A stretch of 64,000 nucleotides of DNA from an uncultured Pseudomonadales bacterium (GTDB lineage Bacteria > Pseudomonadota > Gammaproteobacteria > Pseudomonadales > Cellvibrionaceae), in the NCBI GenBank assembly GCA_947489425.1, contig CANLDL010000001.1:496001-560000 (forward strand). Reading direction: 5' to 3'. Of the stretch, positions 55,624 through 64,000 are shown in pieces. Positions within the stretch are counted from its first letter, which is position 1. Each line of letters starts with the position of its first letter. The notes below the pieces were generated by a model, which did not search any database, was not told the DNA's origin, and was given only the letters and a program-made list of their open reading frames with translations. A program made the translations under genes and the position numbers.

Positions 55624-56970
55624 ATGGCTTCCAAACTACCGGCCGATGATATCCGCTCTCATTTTTCTGATGCTATGTCAGAAATGTACCGATTGGAAGT
55701 ACCTCTTTATCAAGAGCTAATTACCTTAGTTCGGGAAGTTAATAATGAAGTATTAACTTCCAACCCTGAGCTGAGGAAACAGTTGCAAAAGACAGGCGAG
55801 ATTAATCGACTCAATATAGAGCGACATGGGGCTATTCGTTTAGGCACCGCAGCAGAACTTAATGGTATTCGTCGCCTATTTGCAGTAATGGGTATGTACC
55901 CTGTTGGCTATTATGATCTTTCTATCGCCGGTCTTCCGGTACATTCCACAGCATTTCGACCTATAAGTAAAACGTCATTAAACAAAAATCCTTTTCGAAT
56001 TTTCACTTCCCTTTTACGCTTAGAGCTATTAGAAGATCGCAAACTCGCACAAAAAGCAGAGAATATACTAGCAAAACGTCAGATTATTACAGATAGAGCA
56101 TTAGAGCTTATTCAAATAGCCGAAAAAAATGATGGTTTATCTAAATCACAAGCGAATGAATTTGTTAAAGAGGCACTGGAAACTTTCCGCTGGCATAGCG
56201 AAGCTACTGTAAGTTCAGAGACATATCAACAATTATTAAAAGCACATAGCCTTGTTGCCGACATTGTTAGTTTTCGTGGCCCGCATATTAATCACCTAAC
56301 ACCCCGCACACTTAATATTGATCTTGCGCAGAAAAGAATGCTCGATAAAAATATGCCTGCCAAAGAAATCATCGAAGGCCCACCTAAGCGTGAACTACCT
56401 ATTTTACTTCGCCAAACCGCATTTAAAGCGTTGACAGAGAATGTAAGCTTTACAGATGGCATTAATTCAACTCATACCGCCCGCTTTGGTGAGATAGAAC
56501 AACGCGGTAGTGCGCTCACACCAAAAGGTAGAGAGCTATACGATGAGCTCTTAGATACTAGTAGTGGTGAGAAGCAGCAAAGCCCAGATCAATACTCACG
56601 TATATTAGAGAAAACATTTAAAGCCTTCCCTAACAATCATCAACGTTTAAAAGACGAAGGGCTAGGCTTTTTTGAATATCACGCTAACCCAGAAATAACA
56701 TCAGCTGAGCCAGGCAACAGTATAGAGGCTCTCATCGAAACAGGCGCCCTAGTCTACTCAACTCAGACCTATGAAGACTTCTTACCCGTCTCTGCAGCCG
56801 GAATCTTTCATTCCAATTTAGATATTAATGCGGAGTCAAAATATGCCAACAAAGCAAATAAGGAAAATTTTGAAAAAGCTCTCGGGAGTAAAGTAATTAG
56901 CGAAATGGCCCTATATAAGGAAGTAGAAGAACAAAGTTTGCGAGATGCTCTTGCAGTACTAAAAAGCTAA
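55624..56970 (+). CDS. hglS: HglS-type 2-oxoadipate dioxygenase/decarboxylase (DUF1338)
   Basis: A 448-residue DUF1338 protein. HglS of Pseudomonas putida is an Fe(II) enzyme that converts 2-oxoadipate to D-2-hydroxyglutarate in D-lysine breakdown. RHGAIRLGTAAEL (~residues 67-79) carries the conserved His and Arg, GPHINHLTPRTLNID the second His, and EIEQRGSALTPKGRELYDEL the conserved Glu region. Length is normal. The other lysine-pathway genes are not next to it. A GAGG stretch precedes the start. Confidence 0.9.
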   Translation: MASKLPADDIRSHFSDAMSEMYRLEVPLYQELITLVREVNNEVLTSNPELRKQLQKTGEINRLNIERHGAIRLGTAAELNGIRRLFAVMGMYPVGYYDLSIAGLPVHSTAFRPISKTSLNKNPFRIFTSLLRLELLEDRKLAQKAENILAKRQIITDRALELIQIAEKNDGLSKSQANEFVKEALETFRWHSEATVSSETYQQLLKAHSLVADIVSFRGPHINHLTPRTLNIDLAQKRMLDKNMPAKEIIEGPPKRELPILLRQTAFKALTENVSFTDGINSTHTARFGEIEQRGSALTPKGRELYDELLDTSSGEKQQSPDQYSRILEKTFKAFPNNHQRLKDEGLGFFEYHANPEITSAEPGNSIEALIETGALVYSTQTYEDFLPVSAAGIFHSNLDINAESKYANKANKENFEKALGSKVISEMALYKEVEEQSLRDALAVLKS

Positions 56971-56990
56971 TTTTTAAAGCATATTCGTCT

Positions 56991-57920
56991 TTAATAAGCT
57001 ATTTTTAAAAAATATTGCCGTGCCATATTAAAAATGGGAATCGCAAGCACCCAGCTAAGTTGACTGACTATCACAAAAAAAATTATATCTGGTGGGAAGT
57101 ACAATAAGGCTAAACTAATTGCCAGTGCATTATTACTTGCACCCGAGGACAGTGTATAAGCGATAACCCGACTCGGGTTGTTTTTACGGTAATAGAACCA
57201 ACCAAAAAGATACATCGAAAAAAATAAAACACTACAAAAGAAAGCTGCATGAGCGATTGGCATAAAATCGCTAAAAAAAACCGCTTTTTGCTTAGCAATC
57301 ACCACCGATATAATAGCCCCGAGTAATAAGATAGATAAGAAAGAGCTTTGTTCTTTAATAATAATACTGCTTGTTGGCCTAATTTTTATTAGTGTTATAT
57401 AAAGCAATGAAGGTATAAATATAACAGCAAATAAAGTATAACTAAGGTTAGCAATCTGTATATTAGTAGAGTCGCCAACCAGCAAGAACATAAAAGGTAT
57501 AACAAAAGGCGCTAATAAACTGCTCACAATAGCTAGCACAAAGGCCAAGGCTACACTACCATAAAGTGTTCCTACCAAAGCGGGGGTAGTAAGCCCAACA
57601 GGCATTAAAGCAATGAGTAATATTCCGATAGCAAACTGAGGCACCACTAATGATGCCAAAAAATACAGTACTAATGGAAATGCTATAAAACGCAGCACAT
57701 AAAATAATAGGGCTTCTTTTATTGGCAAATCTTGTATTTCTTTAATCGAGATTTTTGCACAAAGAAAAAAAACCATAGCACCCAAGATATAAGGTACATA
57801 AGCCTCAGGCACATACTCAATACCAGGAACAAATAACCCTATCAGCACAGAAAGTATCAGTACTTTATTGAGATTAGCATTAACAAAATTTCTGAAGAGC
57901 AAAAAACTATTTAGAATCAT
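56991..57920 (-). CDS. Bile acid:sodium symporter (SBF)-family transporter
   Basis: A 309-residue protein with nine to ten membrane helices. The conserved LIALMPVGLTTPALVGTLYGSVALA and the C-terminal crossover TLSSGASNNALAISLALLYFPPD match the SBF/BASS fold; the NNALA sits at the sodium/substrate site. Substrates could be organic anions or amino/keto acids. It converges on hglS (20 bp between stops), so it is not in the same transcript. A close arsenite (ACR3) relation is not supported by any arsR/arsC neighbours. Confidence 0.85.
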   Translation of the reverse strand: MILNSFLLFRNFVNANLNKVLILSVLIGLFVPGIEYVPEAYVPYILGAMVFFLCAKISIKEIQDLPIKEALLFYVLRFIAFPLVLYFLASLVVPQFAIGILLIALMPVGLTTPALVGTLYGSVALAFVLAIVSSLLAPFVIPFMFLLVGDSTNIQIANLSYTLFAVIFIPSLLYITLIKIRPTSSIIIKEQSSFLSILLLGAIISVVIAKQKAVFFSDFMPIAHAAFFCSVLFFSMYLFGWFYYRKNNPSRVIAYTLSSGASNNALAISLALLYFPPDIIFFVIVSQLSWVLAIPIFNMARQYFLKIAY

Positions 57921-57999
57921 TTTATAGCGATATATTAGCCACTAGCTAATTCCTACAGAGTAACTTAATAACTTATGAGTAACAGCGGAAAGTAGTAAC

Positions 58000-60234
58000 T
58001 TACTTTTCGTCTTTTTCAGACAAATGAATAGCACGACCTATCCAGCGTCGTAAAATCGCAGTCAAATCATCGATTTGCAAAGGAGCGTCTATATAATAGT
58101 CCATTCCGAACTGTAAACAGCGTGTTTCTTCGCCCTCTTGCTCGTGATGGCTTAAACCAAGTGCAGGCAATATATAGTTTTTAGAATGGAACTCAACATT
58201 TTTAGATTTAGCAGAGGCAATAAATTTTTTCATTTCTTCATCACCCAATTGTACATCGCTAATAAATGCATCATAGGCTGTCTTTTCAAATTGACTAGTC
58301 GCTTCATCTGGTGTTTTAACCGTTGTCACCAAGCAGCCCAGCTTTTTCAGCATAACCTCTGCAATAGTTCGATCAATATCCTCGTCCTGTAAAAGTAATA
58401 CCCTCTTATTTTTAAGAAAATTCTCACTTGCCTCTTCGACATTTTCTTCTAAATCTTTTATTAATAAGTGCTTAAGTTTTTTACGCATACGGTTATGCTC
58501 GACCGGCTTGCGAATTAACTCAACATTCGGATTGGTATGAACAATTTCTTCAACCTCTGGGAGCTTACTTTGATGCTCACTAACACAAATCAATTGACTA
58601 ACTGGATTATCTAAACACAGCGCAGCGATTGCCTTTGAAAAGGATAAACTATTTAAACTTTGAATTTTTGTATAAATGAGCACAGCATCTATAGGATGAA
58701 TACTTGCCTGGGATTGTTTTATTAGATTTATCGCAGCAGCTTCATCATGTACAACCTCAACAATAAGCCCCCAGTATTCGAGTGTACTTTTGTATTCACT
58801 TTCAATAACTTTTGGCGGTTGATAAATTAGTATATGCTTACCATTTAGCTTAGAGACTTTTTGAGTGTTTATGTTTATTGGCGTTACCATAGGCACCACT
58901 ACATTAAACCAAAAGTTTAATTGCCCATCTTTTGTATACTCCGCACCGGCTTTACCTTGCATACGAATAGCTAAACCGTTAGCAATAGCAAGGCTGAGCC
59001 CTTGACTCATATCGTTTGCATAATGCGGCTTAAATGCATCAAGCAATTGCTGCTCTATCTCTACACTACGGTGGGGATGATCAATCGTAATAACTACAGT
59101 AAGCACATCTTGTTTGTCATCGTCAGTGATATAATCCGCATCCAACACCAAGCAGCCTTTATCGGCATAGCCAATCACGCTACTTAACATATTAATAATA
59201 ATTTGCTCTAGGCGCTCAGCATCACCCCTTACTCTTAATGGGAATTCTGAACAGTAGCGTGAAAATATTTCAATTTCTTTTTTATAAACTTGATCACTAA
59301 TCGCTGTAACCGATTTTTCTATCGTACCCCTAAGGTCAATTACCTGAGCATCAAGCACCACTTCATTACGGGATATATATGAAAACTCCAACACGTTTTG
59401 CAGCATATGAATTTGCTGTTGGCTTTTTTGTTCAGCTAATGCCACAAGCATCTCTTCTTGCTCAGGTAATTTAGCTAATTTAAGTAATTTAAGGCTACCG
59501 AGTATTTCTCTGAGAGATGTTTTTAGTTCATCAGCTAAATTAACAAATAATGTATCTTTATTAGACAGAGAGCTTTCTGAAGAAATCTTCTCTGCTTCTA
59601 GTGCATTTGCTCTTTGAGTCAAATCATAGGTTGCCTGTAGCCTCGACCAGTAAGCACCACCTATAATTTCACCTTGGCGCCTAAGTAGTATAAAGAGCAG
59701 CAGCATTATAATCCCGTAGATACTCTCTAGGGCGTTAAAAGAAAGAATGGCAACCAAGCTGCAAGGTAACAAAGCTAAAGAGACATATAAGATATAAAAG
59801 TTTTTGTAGGGTGAAAAAACATGAGAGCAGCTGCTAATAAATGCAATCGTATAAAACCACAATAAAGGCACCTCATTTTTGATACCTATTTTGTGGGTAA
59901 GAACAGCTAATATCATGCCCCACCAGGCTGCATTAATCACGGTAAGGGTTAAGTAGATATTACGCCACCGGGATGGCCCCTGGGCGTAAAGCACATGGAA
60001 GCGCGCCAAATAATATACGCGAAAAACACTGATTAAAACGATGCCTAAAACAAAAATACTTGCAGTTAGTGGGCTCTCTTTGTAGTACTGCCCCAAAAAG
60101 AGTGAAAGTACCAGTATGACAATACTCATACCTAAGCCACGAATAGAATAACGAGCTAACCTATGGTCAGTATCACGAAGCAAATTACGCTGCTTGTGTA
60201 CTTTCAACACTGGAGTAAAGAAACTAAATTGCAT
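58000..60234 (-). CDS. Degenerate hybrid histidine kinase (pseudokinase-like) with two receiver domains
   Basis: A 744-residue membrane protein. After a 7-helix-like N-terminal membrane region (residues ~35-195) and a short coiled-coil, the dimerisation helix reads VNLADELKTSLREILGSL, where active kinases have S-H-E-L-R-T-P-L: the phosphoacceptor His is an Asp here. The ATPase domain is degraded too: the N-box reads NMLSSVIGYAD and there is no DxGxG G1 box. The first receiver (~480-600) lacks the acidic pair and phospho-Asp; the second (~625-735) keeps DED and an Asp in AFISDVQLGD but has Ala for the switch Lys (YIDAPL). It probably acts as a non-enzymatic scaffold or allosteric partner. Confidence 0.85.
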   Translation of the reverse strand: MQFSFFTPVLKVHKQRNLLRDTDHRLARYSIRGLGMSIVILVLSLFLGQYYKESPLTASIFVLGIVLISVFRVYYLARFHVLYAQGPSRWRNIYLTLTVINAAWWGMILAVLTHKIGIKNEVPLLWFYTIAFISSCSHVFSPYKNFYILYVSLALLPCSLVAILSFNALESIYGIIMLLLFILLRRQGEIIGGAYWSRLQATYDLTQRANALEAEKISSESSLSNKDTLFVNLADELKTSLREILGSLKLLKLAKLPEQEEMLVALAEQKSQQQIHMLQNVLEFSYISRNEVVLDAQVIDLRGTIEKSVTAISDQVYKKEIEIFSRYCSEFPLRVRGDAERLEQIIINMLSSVIGYADKGCLVLDADYITDDDKQDVLTVVITIDHPHRSVEIEQQLLDAFKPHYANDMSQGLSLAIANGLAIRMQGKAGAEYTKDGQLNFWFNVVVPMVTPININTQKVSKLNGKHILIYQPPKVIESEYKSTLEYWGLIVEVVHDEAAAINLIKQSQASIHPIDAVLIYTKIQSLNSLSFSKAIAALCLDNPVSQLICVSEHQSKLPEVEEIVHTNPNVELIRKPVEHNRMRKKLKHLLIKDLEENVEEASENFLKNKRVLLLQDEDIDRTIAEVMLKKLGCLVTTVKTPDEATSQFEKTAYDAFISDVQLGDEEMKKFIASAKSKNVEFHSKNYILPALGLSHHEQEGEETRCLQFGMDYYIDAPLQIDDLTAILRRWIGRAIHLSEKDEK

Positions 60235-60321
60235 AGCGGCTCTTTTAACTACTTTTAATTATTGTTAATTATTTTAAGGAGTATACTCTACCCCAAACAA
60301 TTCTCTTGAGGATTTTAGATA

Positions 60322-60525
60322 CTAGGAGGGTATTATAAACTCAACCAATACAGTTTTAATAACAAAACCCAACAAACCAACACCTAAAGCCGAAAACAGT
60401 ATAAAACTTCCAAAACGCCCCGCCTCCGAACGCTTTGCTAAATCCCACATAATAAAACACATAAAAAGTATTAAGCCCCCAATACCAATATATAAAGAGA
60501 GCGTTTCGAATTGTGCAACTGACAT
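60322..60525 (-). CDS. DUF2788 small membrane protein
   Basis: A 67-residue protein with two membrane helices (residues ~10-28 and ~40-62) and the short cytosolic loop MWDLAKRSEAGRFG typical of the DUF2788 family common in gammaproteobacteria. Function unknown. It lies 87 bp upstream of the degenerate hybrid kinase on the same strand. Confidence 0.88.
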   Translation of the reverse strand: MSVAQFETLSLYIGIGGLILFMCFIMWDLAKRSEAGRFGSFILFSALGVGLLGFVIKTVLVEFIIPS

Positions 60526-60789
60526 AAAAACAACCAGAGGTTTGTGCTAACGATACCATTTAAGAGGATTCATAGTACTTTATAGAGAAATGTTACTGGG
60601 AAAAGTACTACAGGAACCTCTGATTAAATAAGTATCGGTAAATATTGAATAAGAGGTTATATCGTTCTCACGATAGTTTTGAGACTACGATACAAACTGA
60701 GGCAATTATACCGGCTTTTGTAGGACAATAGGTATTTCTTTAGCGAATAAAGCAAGTCTAGAGATTTGGCTAAACACTAAATTAACGGA

Positions 60790-61404
60790 TTAAATACTAG
60801 TTAATGTATACATATATCGACTAATTGTATCTTTAATAAAATCATTCTCCTTAGGCAATCTAATAACACTCGAATAAGCATCAATAAGTACAACATCTAC
60901 CACTTGACCACTCACTGCATCCACCAAACTAATACTCATGACCACTTCTAAGGGTTTTATCTTTACGGACGTTGTACTTGCCTTCTGTTTGTTATCGGCA
61001 GTATTCTGGGCAGGCTTTAATTCGCTATCAGGTACTTTATCTTTATTAAGCTCTACTTTTTGAGCGTGAATAGCTACTCTTGTGCTCTTTATATCCATTT
61101 TTAACAACGCTATCTCGAATACAAAGTCATAACGATTAGCCACCTGCTCCACATCATCAACAAGTTCAGCATGTCTAAAATGGTACCTAAAGCCCTCTAA
61201 TATAGGCTTATGCTGATTTGGGCTTCCCTTTACAAGCAAGCCAATACTACTCTCAGGCGATATCACAAATTGTCGTTGACGCTTTACCGAGACATGGTTG
61301 TTGAGTGAAGTAATGCTATTTAACTGCTTCATATCTTGCCGACTGATCCCGCTACAAGCAATCAGTAAAGTAATACTGCCAAATAGAATAAGAAGTTTGT
61401 ACAT
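60790..61404 (-). CDS. Putative lipoprotein of unknown function
   Basis: A 204-residue protein with a lipoprotein signal (FGSITLLIACSG; lipobox LIAC, acylated Cys ~17) and a mature alpha/beta domain. A Lys/Asn/Ala-rich insert at ~115-145 (LNKDKVPDSELKPAQNTADN) divides it, followed by VVMSISLVDAVSGQVVDVVLID. It resembles lipoproteins of the DUF4823 type. Single-gene unit. Confidence 0.75.
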   Translation of the reverse strand: MYKLLILFGSITLLIACSGISRQDMKQLNSITSLNNHVSVKRQRQFVISPESSIGLLVKGSPNQHKPILEGFRYHFRHAELVDDVEQVANRYDFVFEIALLKMDIKSTRVAIHAQKVELNKDKVPDSELKPAQNTADNKQKASTTSVKIKPLEVVMSISLVDAVSGQVVDVVLIDAYSSVIRLPKENDFIKDTISRYMYTLTSI

Positions 61405-61689
61405 TAGCCGATCTCACTGGTATTGATTAGATAACACTAAATATATTTACCCATATAAAGTTATCGGCGGTCTTTGACAATAATTAAGGAGGGATACAGC
61501 CTTATTTATAATATATTTTTAACATTAAATAATACTCTTAAGTATATGATTTAGTTAGTATTAAAATAATTTATAAGTTAACAAAAAGAAAAGGGAAACC
61601 TATTATTAAGAAGAGTTATATTAAAAAACTGCTAATTCAAAAAAAATTTATAGATTAACTGGAAATTACTCAAATAAGCACCATACTAT

Positions 61690-61795
61690 AAGTATAGTGT
61701 TTTTATCCTATTTGATTGTGGGTAATAACCTGTTTAGTTAGTCATTAATTCCAATGGTCTTAGCCAAGTGATCCCCCCAGACACTTGGTTTTTTT
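61690..61795 (+). ncRNA. Candidate small RNA ending in a C-rich-loop terminator
   Basis: The 428-bp gap 61405-61832 has no gene, but contains a strong plus-strand terminator although no plus-strand gene lies upstream. The ~100 nt before it are therefore a candidate sRNA; ACTATA-AG-TATAGT near 61684-61697 could mark its -10 or first stem. The terminator loop exposes six consecutive C. The 5' end is a guess. Confidence 0.35.
61764..61795 (+). terminator. Strong intrinsic terminator
   Basis: CCAAGTG (61764-61770) and CACTTGG (61782-61788) form a perfect 7-bp stem around an 11-nt loop containing CCCCCC, followed by seven T (61789-61795). On the minus strand there is no T-run, so it terminates plus-strand transcription toward trmH's 3' end. 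Confidence 0.88.
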
Positions 61796-61832
61796 ATGCC
61801 TAAAATTGCTCTTATTGAGCAATCACCTAAAG

Positions 61833-62546
61833 CTAAGCCGATGGCTTATTCAACTCGGTAAGCTTCATCTTATCCTGCACCGCTCGATACCATTCAGGCC
61901 CATCAATAATCCCTCCAGTATCATCAAGCTCTGGATACGTTAAATTATGCTTATCACAGTACTCCGCTAATGTCGGCTGGCACCAATTAAATAAACGGTG
62001 ATTAAACAGAGCTTTTGGTAGATAGTCACTACCATATAAACCTGCATTAGTACGCTGCCTCTGGGCCTCTGCCATAATAATTGAGCAGGCGACTGACACA
62101 TTTAACGAACCAACCATACCCATCATAGGAATCGTAATGTGGTGATCAACACTATCTAATGAATACTGACTAGGACCAGGTTTTTCCCCACCTAGTAACA
62201 AAGCCGTTGGTTTCGCATAGTCGATATCACGATAATCTAGAGCTGTCGCTGATAAATGCGCAGCAACAATCTGAAATCCCTCTCCCTTTAATGAATTAAT
62301 TGGAGTAGCAACTGAATCATATTGCGCAGTAGTAACCCACTTTTGGCTACCAAGTGCTGTTCCTCTATAATTTTGGAAACCGGCCTTAGGTGTAACCACA
62401 TGAATAGTGTCTATACCCACTGCGTCACATGTACGTACAATTGCCGATATATTCCTGCCTTTATGCACTTCATCCGTGATTACCGTCAAACCTGCTTGGC
62501 GATTTTTTAGTACTTGTAAAATCTTTGAGTAACGCTCAGGAGTCAT
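61833..62546 (-). CDS. trmH: TrmH, tRNA (guanosine-18-2'-O)-methyltransferase
   Basis: A 237-residue SPOUT methyltransferase that modifies G18 in tRNA D-loops. VITDEVHKGRNISAIVRTCDAVGI, TALLLGGEKPGPSQYSLDS and the knot motif IPMMGMVGSLNVSVACSIIMAEAQRQR are diagnostic. I start at the ATG at 62546 (MTPERYSKILQ), which aligns with the E. coli start; a TTG five codons upstream is possible. The C-terminal extension (~40 residues, WCQPTLAEYCDKHNL) is as in the family. DnaA-box-like sites lie just upstream. Confidence 0.95.
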   Translation of the reverse strand: MTPERYSKILQVLKNRQAGLTVITDEVHKGRNISAIVRTCDAVGIDTIHVVTPKAGFQNYRGTALGSQKWVTTAQYDSVATPINSLKGEGFQIVAAHLSATALDYRDIDYAKPTALLLGGEKPGPSQYSLDSVDHHITIPMMGMVGSLNVSVACSIIMAEAQRQRTNAGLYGSDYLPKALFNHRLFNWCQPTLAEYCDKHNLTYPELDDTGGIIDGPEWYRAVQDKMKLTELNKPSA

Positions 62547-62889
62547 ATAGTTGTCAGTCAATATTTTCCACAGCTTCTGTGGATAAGTCCGTGGATAGCT
62601 ATTTGAAAATTAGCTTAAGGCCTTGGAAATGGCTACGCCCAACAAATTGGTTATTTTTTGACCTATCAAAAAGTCATTTAAAATCAATAACTTATGAATG
62701 TCAACGCTCGAATTAAAAAAAATGTGCTTTTTTATCACTTAATATTACATTTTGTAACATATGTGCATAACGTTTGTTAGCGTCTCTTAACTTCGCGACG
62801 CCGATTGCTCCGTTTTGTCCAAAAAGTTAGAATACACCCGCTATACTTTTTTAAAAGACTATTAAAAAATCAAGTATTTTCTCATAAAT
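62547..62889. other. Intergenic region between trmH and sohB
   Basis: About 340 bp. It holds three DnaA-box-like sites next to trmH and otherwise AT-rich sequence. It must contain the trmH promoter and 3' region of sohB. No gene is visible on either strand. Confidence 0.5.
62564..62598. promoter_or_regulatory. Cluster of three DnaA-box-like sites upstream of trmH
   Basis: TTTTCCACA (62564-62572), TGTGGATAA (62578-62586; a perfect TTATCCACA box on the minus strand) and CGTGGATAG (62590-62598) lie within 35 bp. The first two form a CCACAG-CTT-CTGTGG palindrome. They lie 18-52 bp before the trmH start. Binding by DnaA is a prediction from the consensus. Confidence 0.55.
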
Positions 62890-63945
62890 TTACTGAAAAA
62901 AACGGCTGGTCTGTAATTGCTCCATAATGCGTGAAATTCCTTTCTCAATACCCATTTGAACAGAGAGCCCTAAACGCTCAGGCAAACTTTTTTTAGCACT
63001 ATAGGTGACGGAAAATACATCGTAGTCAGCAGCTAAGCCCGTTATATAATCATCACTTGTGGTTAATTCATCAATGAGATTATTATCCTTAGCCTGTGTG
63101 CCAAACCAAATTTCACCCGTAGCCACGGCATCAATATCAACGATAGAGCGTTGCTGATGCACATAATCCTTAAACAAACCATGAGTCAACTCAAGGTCCT
63201 CAACAAATTTCTCTCGACCTTTTTCAGTATTCTCACCAAACATGGTTAAAGTGCGTTTATATTCACCTGCTGTTAGCATCTCAAAATCTATATCGTGCTT
63301 TTTGAGTACTTTATGAAAATTAGGCAATTGTGCCAAAACACCAATAGAGCCAATAATTGCAAAGGGAGCGGCACAAATTTTATTAGCCACACAGGCCATC
63401 ATATAACCACCACTAGCCGCTACTTTATCAACACAAACCGTAAAAGGGATGTCCCGCTGGCGTATTCGGTCTAACTGGCTTGCCGCAAGCCCATAGCTAT
63501 GCACCATACCACCACCACTTTCTAGACGAAGTACCACTTCATCTTTCGGTGTTGCCACAAATAAGACAGCGCTAACTATCTCCCTCAACTGAGAGACAGC
63601 AGACGCTTTCATATCACCATCAAAATCGACCAGGAAAACACGCTTAGGCTGTTCTATCTCCTCGTCCGATTTAAGCTTTTGTTTATTCGCTTTCTTCTCT
63701 TGCTTCTTTTCTTTAGCAAGCGCTTTTTCTTCTTTTTTGATGACATCCTCATCAAACATAGCACGCTTCATTGATTGGCTCATTTCATCAAAGCGATCAT
63801 TGATCTTTGTCACCTGTATAGACCCTGTAGCCGATGGCTTTTGACGCGCACCAGCACTTACTATAAGCCCAATAACAACCCCTATAGCAATAACAAAAGT
63901 GACGACTTTCAACAAAAATAAACCATACTCGTATACGAATTCCAC
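62890..63945 (-). CDS. sohB: SohB, inner membrane S49-family serine protease
   Basis: A 351-residue SohB/SppA-family protease. One N-terminal membrane helix (LFLLKVVTFVIAIGVVIGLIV) is followed by a Lys-rich coiled region (~residues 55-90, KKEEKALAKEKKQEKKANKQ), then the S49 domain: LRLESGGGMVHSYGLAASQL, the nucleophile in VDKVAASGGYMMACVANKI and the Lys in AGEYKRTLTMFGEN. In E. coli SohB suppresses loss of the DegP protease, suggesting a role in envelope quality control. The gene is complete; its promoter lies in the last 55 bp of the window. Confidence 0.94.
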   Translation of the reverse strand: MEFVYEYGLFLLKVVTFVIAIGVVIGLIVSAGARQKPSATGSIQVTKINDRFDEMSQSMKRAMFDEDVIKKEEKALAKEKKQEKKANKQKLKSDEEIEQPKRVFLVDFDGDMKASAVSQLREIVSAVLFVATPKDEVVLRLESGGGMVHSYGLAASQLDRIRQRDIPFTVCVDKVAASGGYMMACVANKICAAPFAIIGSIGVLAQLPNFHKVLKKHDIDFEMLTAGEYKRTLTMFGENTEKGREKFVEDLELTHGLFKDYVHQQRSIVDIDAVATGEIWFGTQAKDNNLIDELTTSDDYITGLAADYDVFSVTYSAKKSLPERLGLSVQMGIEKGISRIMEQLQTSRFFQ

Positions 63946-64000
63946 GAGGACTCCTAAAAAGTTAAATAGATGATAGAACTATAAAGAATTTATAGCAGAT

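Noticed and set aside
56991..57920. SBF-family protein as an arsenite exporter (ACR3)
   Set aside because: Motifs fit bile acid/organic anion symporters, and no arsenic genes are near.
1..64000. Mobile elements, CRISPR arrays, tRNA or rRNA genes
   Set aside because: No transposase, phage gene, regularly spaced repeats or cloverleaf-like sequence was recognised.

Overview
The window reads as a chromosomal segment of an AT-rich, aerobic, probably marine gammaproteobacterium. The evidence is housekeeping genes of gammaproteobacterial type (thrH, prc, xthA, trmH, sohB, a DUF2788 protein), an RND efflux pair, a QseBC/PmrAB-like two-component system, and complete PQQ-type and B12-type cofactor gene sets. 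I see no rRNA, tRNA, insertion sequence, phage or CRISPR array. The genus cannot be fixed from the sequence alone.

Layout. (1) 1-1630, minus strand: a PQQ operon, pqqA-pqqB-pqqD-pqqE (pqqE runs off the left edge). pqqA is a 27-codon gene. pqqC is absent from its usual place between pqqB and pqqD. (2) 2031-8312, plus strand: a compact operon-like cluster with a 'thermostable hemolysin' (GNAT-like) protein, an AMP-forming acyl ligase, a haem-oxygenase-like diiron oxidase, an SDR, a secreted TPR protein, then a response regulator and histidine kinase. A CTTAAG-N5-CTTAAG direct repeat of QseB/PmrA type sits at its promoter. This looks like an uncharacterised small-molecule (fatty-acid derived?) pathway with its own sensor, and is the best candidate here for an undescribed system.

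(3) 8343-33375: about 25 kb of cobalamin biosynthesis, nearly all minus strand, in two runs. The first is cobW-cobN-cobQ-cobC-(precorrin-2 dehydrogenase::BluB fusion)-cbiB. The second is a cobalamin riboswitch, two candidate small ORFs, chlID, cobO, cobB, cbiD, cobK, cobH, cobL, cobI, a short cbiG, cobJ and cobM. thrH, a His-rich cbiX and an unknown membrane protein lie on the plus strand between them. The set mixes 'early cobalt' (CbiX, CbiD, CbiG) and 'late cobalt' (CobN plus ChlID) enzymes. cobG, cobF and the nucleotide-loop genes cobU/cobS/cobT are not seen here.

(4) 33723-46946: mixed metabolism and stress genes. These are a ThrE-like exporter, a VOC protein, an MDR oxidoreductase, an AlkA-like glycosylase, a DM13 protein, an ECF sigma factor with a zinc anti-sigma factor, an NSS transporter, an ABM monooxygenase, a TetR regulator with acyl-CoA dehydrogenase and thiolase, a glycine-zipper lipoprotein, a fatty acid hydroxylase family protein and a rhodanese. 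(5) 47118-51420: an RND efflux pump and its adaptor. (6) 52119-63945: tail-specific protease, exonuclease III, HglS (2-oxoadipate dioxygenase), an SBF-family transporter, a degenerate hybrid sensor kinase, DUF2788, a lipoprotein, a possible sRNA with a strong terminator, trmH with DnaA-box-like sites upstream, and sohB.

Start codons were re-chosen wherever the longest open frame ran past a conserved N-terminus (cbiB, cobW, cobK, cobO, chlID, xthA, trmH, rhodanese, TPR protein). All functional calls come from motif and family recognition by eye; no database search was run.
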